64,000 bases of DNA. It comes from Ascaphus truei. Lineage: Eukaryota > Chordata > Amphibia > Anura > Ascaphidae. The translations under genes and the position numbers were made by a program. The stretch's first letter is position 1. Each line of letters opens with the position of its first letter. This document shows positions 45,416 through 56,167 of this stretch, one piece after another. The notes under the pieces were generated by a model that ran no database searches, had not been told where the DNA came from, and worked only from the letters and a program-made list of their open reading frames with translations. The stretch lies in assembly GCA_036426205.1 (NCBI GenBank), contig CM071579.1, forward strand, positions 13,422,071 to 13,486,070. The letters run 5' to 3'.

Positions 45416-47010
45416 AGAAAGCAGACAAATTCTTGTTAAAAAAGTGACTAACAACAAACCCTTTTGCAAACAAATATGATGTGCCAAACGTTAAAAGAAA
45501 AATGACTTTCGGCTTTGGTGTGTATCCAAGGTCTTGCGTTTATTGTGACAGGACAGGAGAGAGAGTGAAACCCAGTGATGAGCAGAGAACGTCTGGCATT
45601 TAAAAATAATAAACCCTCGCAGCCCAGGCACCATTGCCCAGGACATCTGTAAATATTGTCCTTTTTAAGTGAAAACGATGGCAAAATTGTCATCAGCACA
45701 ACGTTCTCCATTTACCAATCCCACATGGTAACCTACTGACTAATATTTTTTTTTCCTGCCACAGCTAAATAGGAACGTGTTCTGTAATATCTCCACGGCT
45801 GTTATTTCAATTGATTAACATATGGTACAAATAATCTGCTGATTTTATGATCTTTGCTTTTTTATAAAAAGCCATGTGACTGAACCGCTAGTCTTTACTG
45901 AATAACGCAGTCATTATAGACCAGTGGTATACCTTACTTTCCATGTATGCTATACTGTAAGTTTGTCCTGATTTAGCAATTAAAGCATTCCAGCAATACC
46001 ATACTGATATAGGGAAATAACATGATATGTATTTGGATATAGTGTTATTATAAGTCCAATCCTATGTGTTTGGTCAGTTAGTTTAATTTGTAGATGTAGC
46101 TTTTGACGTTATTGTAGGTGATAACAAAACGAAGAACACCCATCTGACTCTCAACTTGTTTTGTTGCTCTTGTCAGGAATTGCTAGTTAGCAAAATCAGC
46201 CAACAGAGCAAGCAAGACTTAATGTTCCCGGTACCATGGCAAGACACAAGACTCATCCCTCGGGAACACTTTGTGTACAGTGAGCTAGCCACGGGAAGCC
46301 AACAAAATTACACCCCGCGGTTAGGTAGGTTTTATTTTTTTAATGTCAATGCCAGTATCTGTCAGATAGCACAGTGAATATATCTTGTCCCTGACTACGG
46401 GGAAGCAATTGCACAAGGACTTGACAGTACAATTAATAATATTTTGTTATTAAAATGTTTTTACGCACAATGTTGTCATGTTATGTGTCTGTTATAGGGT
46501 TCACTATAAGATCATGCAACGTTTCTTAAGGGAAATTAAAATTCTGTTGCACCGTAACAATCTTTGTGCATGATAAAATTCACTACAATTTTGCTATGAC
46601 GATTGTTTCTTTTAAATACCACTTGTTCTTATGGGAAACAAGGGTGAGCTGGCCTGGGGGTCAGGAGGCCAATTGCTCCCCGGGCTGGTGATATTTTAAA
46701 AATTTGGGCCAGCAGCCGAAATGGAAATGCTCTCTGTGATGAATTAAGAGTGGAACCTGCTGCTGTAGATCCATCCACAGAGGGGGGTCTGTGAGCAGAC
46801 AGATCTCACTTGCTCCCCGGCTTTTGGCTTTGCAGGGGCAGGTTGGAGAATTTGCCTCTGGGTCGGTCAGATTTCAAATATTTGGACCGGTAGCAGAGAA
46901 GAGAGAAGCAGGGTCTGTGTGCAGTTCAATGCAGATCCCAGTCATTAGGTGGCACTGCAGAGTCCAAATAGCAACCCCTGTCCTCTCTGTAATGTGCTAG
47001 TTATGGTAAG

Positions 47011-47012
<2 letters not shown>

Positions 47013-47054
<42 letters not shown>

Positions 47055-47064
47055 TGTGTTTGTG

Positions 47065-47110
<46 letters not shown>
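47013..47110. repeat. GT microsatellite (copy B)
   Basis: Counterpart of 42431-42601, shorter. Confidence 0.95.
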
Positions 47111-47113
<3 letters not shown>

Positions 47114-47792
47114 GATATGATACGATACAATCACTATCTGTAGGTGCTACAGCTACTATAGATTTCCAGCATACGCGCAGTTAATCTCCCCTGGAGAAGC
47201 TAGCCACAGGTGCAGCTAATCAGCCTGGTCTCCTGAGTGAGCAGGAGTGTAAAAGACAGACAGAGAGCTGCACACAGAGTTTGATTGCTTTCCTCAGAGA
47301 GAGAGAGAAAGTTCTCCCCAGCTAGGAAGAGGCTGGCACAGTCCCCTAGGCTCACTGAACTGCCTGGGTTTTAACCCCAGGAAAAGGAAAGGACGCAAGA
47401 CTGCACTGAAGCAGGGATGTCCTGTCCAGTATATTGGAAGTTACAGATGAATTCTCTGAACTCTCATTGGGCCAAGCCCCCAACAGAAACAGATAAGAGC
47501 TAAACATTATATTGCTGTGCCTAGTGACTGTGTATATCGTTTATATATAACAGTACATGTTTTGGGGTGGTAACCAGCTTAGCTAGCCACCCAGTTAGAA
47601 AGGTCTGGAGCTGTTGTTTAGTCAGTCTCCTATAAAGGAGTAGATGTTTATTTTATGATTTGTTTTGCCTTAAAGGGACCGTGGGCCTGTTATTGTATTT
47701 CTTAACCCTGTAAATAAACCCTGTGTAAAGTGTTACAGAGTTTCCTGCCTTAATTTTGGAAACAAAATGCTCTGCAACGTGATACAGACATC

Positions 47793-47796
<4 letters not shown>

Positions 47797-47831
<35 letters not shown>
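47797..47831. repeat. AT microsatellite (copy B)
   Basis: Counterpart of 43274-43330. Confidence 0.9.
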
Positions 47832-47834
<3 letters not shown>

Positions 47835-47835
47835 G

Positions 47836-48432
47836 ATGAGAAGCGCCAGCTCCATAGCATAATACTGTAAAATCAGGTAACTTTATTCAAACATGGAGTA
47901 GTCATCAGGACCTGTACTCACATGGTGGGTAAAAAACACAATCAGTTGAGATAATCTGTAATTGCAGATGGACGCAGGTATGACAGATAATCAGGTAGCC
48001 CAGGGTAATAGGTCAAATGCACCAGGTATTGGGGATGATAGGTCATAGATCAGTGCACCAGGTATTGGGGATGATAGAAGGTCATAGATCAGTCTCTCAC
48101 AGTCACCCAGATACCTCTCAATAGAACCAATCCCAGCTGTACCGCAGCACTGCTCCTAATGGCTGTGTAGTGCACTTAACGGTATGCCCCTGCTGCAGAG
48201 TATCCTCCTCGGTCAGGCTCTCCACGAGGTGTCCAAAACGCCTGTACTGAGAACAACCAGCCGCAGGTAATGGCGGCGCCACGAGGGATAGAAGTAGCAG
48301 GGAAGTGTGGTGTTTCCTGGTTCTTGCTTCTCAGATCTCAGTCCTGGGCTTGCCCCGCTTGTCGTCTACGCGTCACTACATGATGTCACACATCCTACGT
48401 GTTTCGTCACAGTTAGTGACTTTCTCAGAATT
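47836..48432 (-). mobile_element. Ribozyme-bearing element (copy B)
   Basis: Same structure as 43336-43930: module at 48428-48394, then about 500 bp, TTTGAATAAAGTTACC near 47885 and GGAGCTGGCGCTTCTC at the end. It interrupts or truncates the Gypsy protease frame. Confidence 0.5.
48394..48428 (-). ncRNA. Hammerhead-ribozyme-like module 6
   Basis: Box CTGAGAA, A, stem GTCAC/GTGAC with loop TAACT, then GAAACACGTAGG. It is the duplicated partner of module 5 and not an independent occurrence. Confidence 0.45.
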
Positions 48433-48485
48433 GGCCTCAGGACGATTCCCATAAGGCTTGTGCGGGAACCTGGCGTGGAATCGCT

Positions 48486-49655
48486 TTAACAAGCCGGGAG
48501 CATGGATCTGACGAAGAGGTATCCATGAGCATTCTTCTGGTCCATAGCCTTTCCAGTGTACAAGGAATTGGTAGCGAAATCTTGATCCACAACATTTCTC
48601 TCAGACCCGGAGTCGATGAAGGCAGAGGCAGGAACTAGGAAGCCAGGACCCTCAAGGAAGATAGACAGCATGACCCTGGTAGGTAGACCTCTCTTACTAG
48701 GAGGGGAAGAAGAGATGGTACCCAATGAGACCCCCTTATACCTCATTGGGTGTTGGCATTTCCCGGCTTCATGGGACAGTGAAGCACCAGGTGACCCGGT
48801 AGTCCGCAGTAATGACATAATCCTCCAGTTCTCCAACGTTGTTTCTCTGAAGCGGGGAGCTGGTGACTTCCTAACTGCATTGGTTCTGGAGCTTCAAGAG
48901 CTGGGAAAGTAGAAGGAGACAGACTGGGAACAAGAGCGGTTGGTGTGAGAGAACGTGAGTGATGGCGTTCAAGCCTTCTTTCTTGAAGACGTTGATCCAC
49001 CCTAATACAAATGGCAATAAGATCCTCGAGCACCGTAGGTCTCTCTTGAGCAGCTAATTCATTCTTTAATGTCTCGGAGAGACCTTGCCAGAAAGCTGCA
49101 GATAACGCCTCATTGTTCCAGCCCGTCTCTGCTGCGATGGTCCAAAATTCCAGAGTGTATTTTGCAACCGGTCTGTGGCCCTGAGAAATGTGAAATAAAG
49201 AAGAAGCAGCAGTAATCTTATGGCAAGGGGTATCAAAGACTTGCTTAAATTCCTTCTTGAAGCGTAGGAAGTTTTGGATAAGCTCCGGTCTCTACTCCCA
49301 GATGGAGGGCGCCCATTCCAATGCGTCTCCGGTTAATAAAGCAATAATATACACCACCATAGCTCTATCAGAAGAGAAGCGGGAAGATGTTAACTCAAAC
49401 TGTATGTCACATTGATTGAGGAAACCTCTGCATCCATTGGGATCTCCCGCATATCGATTGGGAGTGGGGAGACGTGACTCGAGGGAAGCTTCAGGGGAAG
49501 AAACAGACAAAGTAGCAGGTCTAATAATTCTGGATTGTGATTGGTTAAGAGAAACTGTGGCCAGGTTTTCAGTAAGGGAAGCAATCTGATTATCCACAGT
49601 ATTGGAAATGCTCAGGAATCGAAGACAGGGCTTGGCTCACCTCAGGGGGGTCCAT
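48486..49655 (-). pseudogene. Ty3/Gypsy gag-protease fragment, copy B
   Basis: The minus-strand start codon at 49655-49653 opens MDPPEVSQAL; after a frameshift come SISNTVDNQIASLTENLATV, GCRGFLNQCDIQFELTSSRF, VVYIIALLTGDALEWA and, further on, LIAICIRVDQRLQERRLERH. A CCHC zinc knuckle (C-HY-C-GLPG-H-LVLH-C) lies at about 48817-48776, followed by a protease start with VPASAFIDSGSERNVVD; the catalytic DSG is at about 48614-48606. It stops near 48486 without RT, RNase H or integrase. Usual Gypsy gag-pol is several times longer, so this is a 5' fragment, broken by several frameshifts. Some of these may be sequencing errors. Confidence 0.85.
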
Positions 49656-50078
49656 GTTCGTTGGGCTGGTTGAAGTTGTCTCCATGTTCGTTGGGCTGGT
49701 GAAGTTTCTCCATGTCGTTAGGTTGGGTTTTTGAAGTTGTCTCTCCATGTTCGTTGGGGGCTGGTTTAGTTTGTCTCCATGTTTTCGTTGGTCTGGTCTA
49801 AGTTGTCTCCATGTTCGTTGGGCTGGTTGAAGTTGTCTCCATGTTTGTTAGGCTGGTTGAAGTTGTCTCCATGTTCGTTGGGCTGGATGAAGTAGTCTCC
49901 ATGTTCGTTGGGCTGGTTGAAGTTGTCTTCATGTTTGTTAGGCTGGTTGAAGTTGTCTCCATGTTCGTTGGGCTGGTTGAAGTTGTCTCCATGTTTGTTA
50001 GGCTGGTTGAAGTTGTCTCCATGTTCGTTGGGCTGGTTGAAGTTGTCTTCATGTTCGTTGGGCTGGTTGAAGTTGTCT
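49651..50078 (-). repeat. 30-bp minisatellite at the gag start, about 14 copies
   Basis: Unit TCCATGTTCGTTGGGCTGGT plus TGAAGTTGTC. From 49801 to 50080 the units are in perfect 30-bp phase, mostly alternating between a CGTTGGG and a TGTTAGG type, so a 60-bp higher-order unit is visible. On the minus strand the frame stays open and reads NFNQPNEHGD or NFNQPNKHGD. The first unit includes the gag start codon, so the array grew from the gag leader. The left-hand units (49651-49800) are less regular. Confidence 0.92.
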
Positions 50079-50079
50079 A

Positions 50080-52500
50080 TGCAGCATGTCAGCACATATT
50101 TAAAATATTTGCTTTTTTATTTCCTTTTTAATCATTATACAAAAAACACCCTACAACCCAACTCCCCAACCTCTATCATGTATATTCTCAATAAAAAGAC
50201 ATTATTTGGCTTACTATTGTCTGGGAGCCGGGTCAGAAGAGAGAGACCACTCCAGTACTATATGTGTGACCCCAAAAAAAACAGATGGTGGCAGTTGAAT
50301 AAGAAATACTCATTAAGAGAGGTATAGTGTAGTTACTTTAACTGCAAGGTAAATATATTTCATGAGTAGTTGTAGTTGTGCATGGGAATATTATAGGGTT
50401 AAAACATTATTGAGTTTTTGTTATCACGTGTAATGTATCCATCCCCCAAAGTTTCTTTTGAATCCCTACTTACACAACCCCCCCCCCACCCCCCCTCCAG
50501 AACAGTGATATACCGTACATTATAATAAACACACATCAAACAACCGTGTTTAAAAATATTGGGGGGGGGTTTGTAACAAAATATTTAAAAAACACACTCC
50601 TCCCACCACATTACCCACCAACCCACTCAAGTCCAACTACTCACACTAACAACCTACTTCCCCCCCCCCCCCCCCCCCCCCAACACACAGACCAGGAGGG
50701 TCAAGAATCAAAAGTACATGGGGCACGTGCATTACTGTAGCCATGGTCTCAGAATGCAGTACATTGAATGCAGCTTAAATACACACCAGGATCCCCTATC
50801 GTTACTGCAAAAAACTACAGAAGCCGCAAAACAGCATTAAAATGGGATGTGCTTGGAAACCCAGGCTGCACCACACTACACATGTAACCCTAAATGCCTT
50901 TTGAAAGAGGTAACATAATTTGGAGGAGTTAAGACACTGGAAGTACCTAAGAAGAGGTTGAAGTGCAATGAATTAGAATGGCTACACTACATACTGATGT
51001 GTAAGTGCTGATCTTACTGTAAGTAAGGTTTTTGATCAAACGTTTTGTGTATGCAAAACACAACTTACTGCAGAATGACATGCAATATATTATTGGTTTG
51101 ATCTGTTTCACCTTTCTAAGTTAAAGCAGCCTATTTTCTACCGGTTTCTAACTGATTGGTAAAGCCAGCAACTCAGAGGAACAAGCTTACTCGTTGGTGA
51201 TCCAACGAGTAAAAAGAATAAACCGGAGAAACTAAAATATAAAATTAACCGTTTCATGTGTGGGTGCTCTGTGAAAATTATCTTCCCGTTTTTTTTTATA
51301 ACTGCATTATTTTACGCTTTGCACCCCCCCGCCCCCTCCCCCCCCCCCCCAACCCCCCCCCCCCCCGTTGATGCTGTAAAAAAATAAGTTATTCATAGTG
51401 CGACCTGTTTGCATAAGTTCAAGAACTTGTACATTTAAAATGTGTCATATTTCCATGGAAACAAATCATGAATAAATGGCAAAAGTGTTGCCGACCGTTT
51501 CTTTTGCCGGGAGGTCACAGGACTAATGTGTAAGTTGACCTAGTCTAGTTTTTTTTTTATAACATTTTTTTAAACTTTCACAATTTTCCATCATTGTTTT
51601 GTTTTTAAAACAGGGTGACCTTTGGCATCCTTAGAAAAAAAAATCTGAAATGTTTGCCAGATTGTGAAAATTACACAAAGTGTGAGGAGATATTTGCAAA
51701 CGGTTTTCACCTCTCTAGTAAATGATCCCCAGATTGCCTTGAATTAATTCTCAGAGAAAACAAGAAATATAAGTAGGTCAGCACAGGTAGCGTCTGCCTC
51801 TATTGTGCTTATTGTCACTTAGCAACACACCCTATTCAATCAAAACATATATTCATGCCTCCGAACCCTCCCACTGGGATTTGAATCTCTTCTTATTAAG
51901 TGCTACTGAACCTACATTTACTTACTGAAGCTAAATGTAGAAAAAAACACAATTTGCTATAATTGTTTTCTGATTTAGGATTTTATTGGACTACTACTGA
52001 ATTGACAGCATTTAACTCAAACATAAGTCAAGAATGTTCTGTGAGTATATATTGTCTGCACTGCTTATAGCAATATTAGTATTTTGAAGGCAGCAAAAAA
52101 TAAAATATAACTGATGCAGAACCTTGTTACCGGGGGTATTGATCTGCTGTATTTGGGATTACATCTACGTAATGTGTGATAATCCATCCACATGAAAAGG
52201 GTATGTTCTGTTTTTCTATGCCTTTATTCCTCCGTCCTCATGTACCCTAGCAACATCTTCATTTCTGTCGTTGTTACATCATTACTTATGGCGGGTCAAG
52301 GGGTTAATAAAAAATGAACAGCTAATATAGTGCCATATTTAGTATGAGGTGTTAAGGCATAAGACATCTTACCTCCCTTTCATTTGAATGGACCATGAGG
52401 TGTCCACTGTTTTACAACCCCTTACGGTGATTAAGTCATAGCACCACTTAGTAAATATTGCCCGTAACATTTAAGGGCCAGGGAGCTGTATACAACCCTA
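50080..52500. other. No gene seen; poly-C tracts and MITE-like remnants
   Basis: Runs of C at 50479-50497, 50661-50680 and 51326-51366. Around 51290-51720 the words TTTAAACTTTCACAATTTTC, TTTGCCAGATTGTGAAA and TTTCACCTCTCTAGTAAAT resemble the AGAGATGGGC-type MITE body. No coding region supported. Confidence 0.45.
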
Positions 52501-52504
52501 AGCT

Positions 52505-52690
52505 TTGATTTCTGTGCGCCCCAGCCTGCCTGACTGCTCACTGCTCACTGCCTACTGCCTGCCCTGACCCTGGCCTGTCTGACTATGCCTTGTTTTCCGC
52601 CTGCCTCGACCCTGCTTTGCCTAGCTATGTTTTGCCCGCTCCAGCCATCGGAATCCTCTCTGCGCCTCGAGCCCATCAGCACCACTGCCT
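52505..52690 (+). repeat. Possible Gypsy LTR fragment (CCTG-rich)
   Basis: Rich in CTGCCTG, GACCCTG and TGACTATGCC words like the 3' half of the LTR at 12899-13569. No ends or duplication, so low confidence. Confidence 0.3.
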
Positions 52691-53019
52691 AAAAAGTATC
52701 TTCTGTGCACATGAAATTCTATACCTCTGTGACATCTTGTAATGAACCTGCCTAAAAACGATACAATGTTGAAATATTAGGTTATGTTTTCTGTTTGTAC
52801 TGCTGTACAACATCATTTGTACATCAGGTGTGCTAACCTTGCCAGAGGTTTGGGTATGGAACAAAAGGTGCATTGGTCCCCAATTTGAGGGTACTGTATG
52901 TGAGAGGTAGCATGGCCTTGAGCAGCCTCCGGAGGTTTCGCTATGGTACAAGGTAACATTAATCCCTTCTTGGTTTAAGGCAAGAGGGCTGGATGGTTTT
53001 ACAGTAATAAAGGTTTTGT

Positions 53020-53440
53020 GGTTGTATGTATGTATGTATATAGCGCCATTAATGTACAGTACATAGCGCTTCACAGCAGTAATACACGTGACAATCATAT
53101 AAATAACAAATAATACAAAGAACACATAAAGGGAAGAAGTGCTTCAGACATAAAAGTAACATTTAGGAAAAGGAGTCCCTGCTCTGAAGAGCTTACAGTC
53201 TAATTGGTACGTACAGAGACAGTAGGAGGGCGTTCTGGAAAGTGCGTCTGCAAGGGGCCAACGTTTATGTATGAGGTGTAAAGTATCAGCCACGGAGCTA
53301 CTCATAAGCTACGTTAAGCAGGTGTGTTTTACGGTGGGTTTTAAAGGTGGATAGAGAGGGTGCTAGTCGGATATAGAGGGGAAGGGCATTCCAGAGTGTG
53401 TGGCAGTCAGTGAGAGGTTTAAGGCAGGAGGTTTTAAAAT
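53020..53440 (-). mobile_element. L2/CR1-type LINE 3' end, minus strand
   Basis: TGTATATAGCGCCATTAATG, CATAGCGCTTCACAGCAG, CTGAAGAGCTTACAGTCTAA and GAAGGGCATTCCAGAG are the reverse complement of an L2-type tail and its C-terminal coding end; compare the plus-strand copy at 31370-31702 (GTGAAGCGCTATGTACATAG, TGGAATGCCCTTCCCC). Truncated. Confidence 0.65.
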
Positions 53441-54450
53441 GAATAAATGCTGTGGGCTTTACATCCAGCAATTTATGTGGTTATTTTATTTCATTTTAAG
53501 GGAAGAAAATGGGTATCAAATGTTGACCTATAATCCCCCAGATCGCACTAACTGGACCTTGGCCAATTGCATCCTTCTCCCATCCTCACTCTCCTTTGAT
53601 CACATTTGTAATTGGTTACAGGGAGATAGTCATTTTTGAATACTTGTAGGAAATATTGGAACAGAAATTAATTGGGTTTGGAACCTCTATGAAATATTCA
53701 TTATGAAAACCATGACAATGCAAAAGTGGAGCAGGTGCAGAGGAGAATAGCAGGCGTCTGTTATAGTCGACCCCAGTCGGTATTACAGGGGCACTCAAAT
53801 GGAATAGAAGAGGGAGGCTTTTGTATTATAATAAAGGGGGGGGGACTTACAGTTTATAAGAATTGTTAGAAATGTTTTAAGTAAAGAGCAATCCTCAGTA
53901 TCAAGTTTTAACTCGAGATGTGGGAAAGTGTGGCGGACATATGCAAACCAGGCGAAATTCGCACATTTCTAGTTTAACTCCATTTGCTAATAGAGGAACT
54001 GTGCTATAGTTTCCAGGAACAACAAAAGGAGCAAAACCTAGACGATCTTGAGATTCACACAGCAATCCGGTCTTTTCTTTTTTTCCCTTAATATGTTTTT
54101 TACATTATTGGAACCAGTGATCCCCTGGTTTTAAACCACACTATTTCACGCTCTATGGGACTGCCTGTTCCCCAGATAGTCACCACTCAAGTTACCTGTG
54201 TTTCTGCTAGGTATGTAAATGGTTAGGAAGCTGGAAGTGATGATGGGGCTTCCTATTGGCCATTCTGTTAACTTCACTGGTGAGTATTTGGGAGCTAAAT
54301 AAAAGTGTAGTTTAGCTTCAGGGAACAAAGGAAAAAACAAGCACACACACCATATAATAATGTACCCTGTGTACACACTAGTGATAAGTGAATAAATATG
54401 ATGAAATACTTAAGGCGGTAGTGCAGCTCCGGAAGGAGTACTCAATCCAA
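53441..54450. other. No gene seen
   Basis: AT-rich DNA with random short frames. Confidence 0.45.
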
Positions 54451-54499
54451 AGTCCAGACACAAAAACATTTTCCAGTCTCCAGATGCTTCTGTATTGTC

Positions 54500-54534
54500 C
54501 CCAAACGCGTTTCACTCATAAGAGCTTCATCAGT
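54500..54534 (-). ncRNA. Hammerhead-ribozyme-like module 7 (intact core box)
   Basis: Minus strand: CTGATGA (54533-54527) matches the hammerhead box exactly, then A, stem GCTC/GAGT with loop TTAT, then GAAA (54513-54510) and CGCGTTT. Only the extra A before stem II departs from the textbook core. CGCG after GAAA could give only a very short stem III, as in ribozymes that act as dimers. A cleavage triplet GUU would follow. This is the best candidate for activity. Confidence 0.5.
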
Positions 54535-54540
54535 GGTTAG

Positions 54541-54572
54541 TGAATGAAGCTCTTATCAGTGAAACGCGTTTG
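54541..54572 (+). ncRNA. Hammerhead-ribozyme-like module 8 (decayed)
   Basis: Inverted partner of module 7. GTGAATGAAG replaces CTGATGAAG and the stem has one mismatch (CTC against CAG), but GAAACGCGTTTGGGGG is kept. Confidence 0.35.
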
Positions 54573-54624
54573 GGGGCAATACAGAAGCACATGGAGACTG
54601 GAAATTGTTTGTGGTGGACTTTGC

Positions 54625-55198
54625 TGAGAATGTTGGACTTATACCATCTGTTCCTTCTGCTTTTACCTGGATCTGGACATTGCTGACTGTGAGTGGCCAC
54701 CGCAGGCATCTATACCAGGCAGGATTGTTGCAGCTGCTCATCACCTCTGACCCAGGGTGGTGCAATTGCCTGTCTCTACAGTAATTCTGTAAGTGCAATA
54801 CCTCTGTCTATTTTATTAAATTTCCATATTTCACTATTTGTGCCTTCTCTATTCTCTATGCACTGCATCCCCCTCCTGCCTCTGAGGGATATTGCTCAGA
54901 TTTCATCTGAAGATTTTCCCCTTGAGTTGGTCACTCAGAACAACCATACTGCTTTCGTTCCTCTGCACTATTGTGAGTGGGTCACCTATATCATTACACT
55001 ATTATTGTTTATTGTATACAGTGTGCACTATAAGTATATTTTCTCCTTTTTTTAGATCACGTGGATGTATTTGCGCTCCTGATTCCTTGCTCTAGTTCCA
55101 GGGAACCCCTAGTTTAAATCATGTACATAAATACGGTATAAGGGGGAATAAACGAGCAGCCATTATTGCTGATTTTACTCCTTTGCTGCAAGAAAAGC
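54625..55198. other. No gene seen
   Basis: The frame at 54693-55055 (120 residues) is hydrophobic but has no domain; judged chance. Confidence 0.45.
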
Positions 55199-55206
55199 CT
55201 ATAAAG

Positions 55207-55377
55207 CAAGGGTGGCCAACACCGGTCCTCAAGGGCCACCAGCATGCCATGTTGTAAGGATATCCCTGCTTCAGCACAGGTGGCTCAGCCAACGACTGTG
55301 CCACCTGTGCTGAAGCAGGGATATCCTTAAAACCGGACATATTGGGGGCCCTTGAGGACTGGAGTTGGCCACTCCTG
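55207..55377. mobile_element. hAT fold-back MITE with CTATAAAG duplication
   Basis: 171 bp. CAAGGGTGGCCAACACCGGT mirrors the right end GGAGTTGGCCACTCCTG; the arms meet at GCACAGGTGGC...GCCACCTGTGC. CTATAAAG occurs exactly at 55199-55206 and 55378-55385: an 8-bp duplication, so hAT. A relative lies 1.1 kb downstream. Confidence 0.92.
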
Positions 55378-55385
55378 CTATAAAG

Positions 55386-55820
55386 CATTGGGCAGCAATG
55401 AATTTGTGCAACAATGTATTGCAGGCCCTTCTGGCAGTGGAAGGGTTAACAGTACAGTGCATATAACCATGCATCACACTAGCGTGCCCCTTTTAGGAAC
55501 CTTATAGTATGCATTGGAAGTGTAGACATTCCACACAATTAGAATTGGAGTACTGTAGATTTAAATTCCGTGGCAGCAAATATGTTAAAGTGGCACAGTG
55601 ATATCTTCTATTTGCTTTTCTAGCCAAGACTTATAACTGAACTAGCATCCAGTGGAAACAGTATTTATTGCACTATAGTCTGTGATGTGTTTTTATTGTT
55701 ATTTAGGTTTTCACGTCTAAATTGTTCAAAGCTATGAAATATAGCTTACATTATTAATGATAATGTAGTAAATAAGGTGTTAAATGGCTGAATACTTTCC
55801 ATTTTTTTTTTGCGTCTTCA
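55386..55820. other. No gene seen
   Basis: AT-rich spacer between two MITEs. CTTCTGGCAGTGGAAGGGTT near 55430 is part of a common short amphibian-type repeat. Confidence 0.4.
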
Positions 55821-55825
55821 ATATA

Positions 55826-56167
55826 CAGATGCAGCGGCCGTTATTCGAACACTTCACGCGTTGTATACCTCGGAATACCCATGTTATGCCGCGTGATTTC
55901 TCCCAACCGTGCCGCCTCAAGACGCGATTGCAGAAAATGGCATTTTAGTGTTCTGGTTTTTAAACACCTGAAATTGGCACAGTACTGTGCACATTACAAT
56001 TCATTCATTTCAATGCACACAAAGAAACAGAATCCATGAAATTCAAACAAAGCAACCGCGATAAACACGAGTGCCTGGTGTGATTGGCCGCGTAAATGTT
56101 GCGTGTTATACAGCAGAGCACGCGAAAACGGCTCAGTGATTTGTTCGAACAACGCCCGCTGCATCTG
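55826..56167 (+). mobile_element. Mariner-type MITE, family M1, copy 2
   Basis: 342 bp. CAGATGCAGCGGCCGTTATT mirrors the right end (GCCCGCTGCATCTG). TA flanks both ends (55824-55825 and 56168-56169). It matches copy 1 at 4424-4782 along its length (AAGAAACAGAATCCATGAA and so on). TA duplication points to Tc1/mariner. Confidence 0.9.

Larger units (their letters stand above)
45331..49670. repeat. 4.4-kb tandem duplication, copy B
   Basis: Same order as copy A with fewer indels, so its reading frames are longer. Outer ends: ACAGAAACCCTTTCACTGCC at the left and TCCATGTTCGTTGGGCTGG at the right, where the 30-bp minisatellite begins. Confidence 0.88.
54452..54622. repeat. Fold-back with two head-to-head hammerhead-like modules
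   Basis: Left arm about 54452-54532 and right arm about 54541-54622 are inverted copies (CCAGTCTCCA mirrors TGGAGACTGG; TTCTGTATTG mirrors CAATACAGAA). Each arm holds one module reading away from the centre. Confidence 0.8.

Noticed and set aside
49651..50078. CRISPR-like array of 30-bp repeats
   Set aside because: Units are directly adjacent with no unique spacers, in a eukaryotic genome, and they begin within a gag leader. It is a minisatellite.
51326..51366. G-quadruplex regulatory element in the long C runs
   Set aside because: C runs of this length are common slippage products; nothing nearby suggests a promoter.
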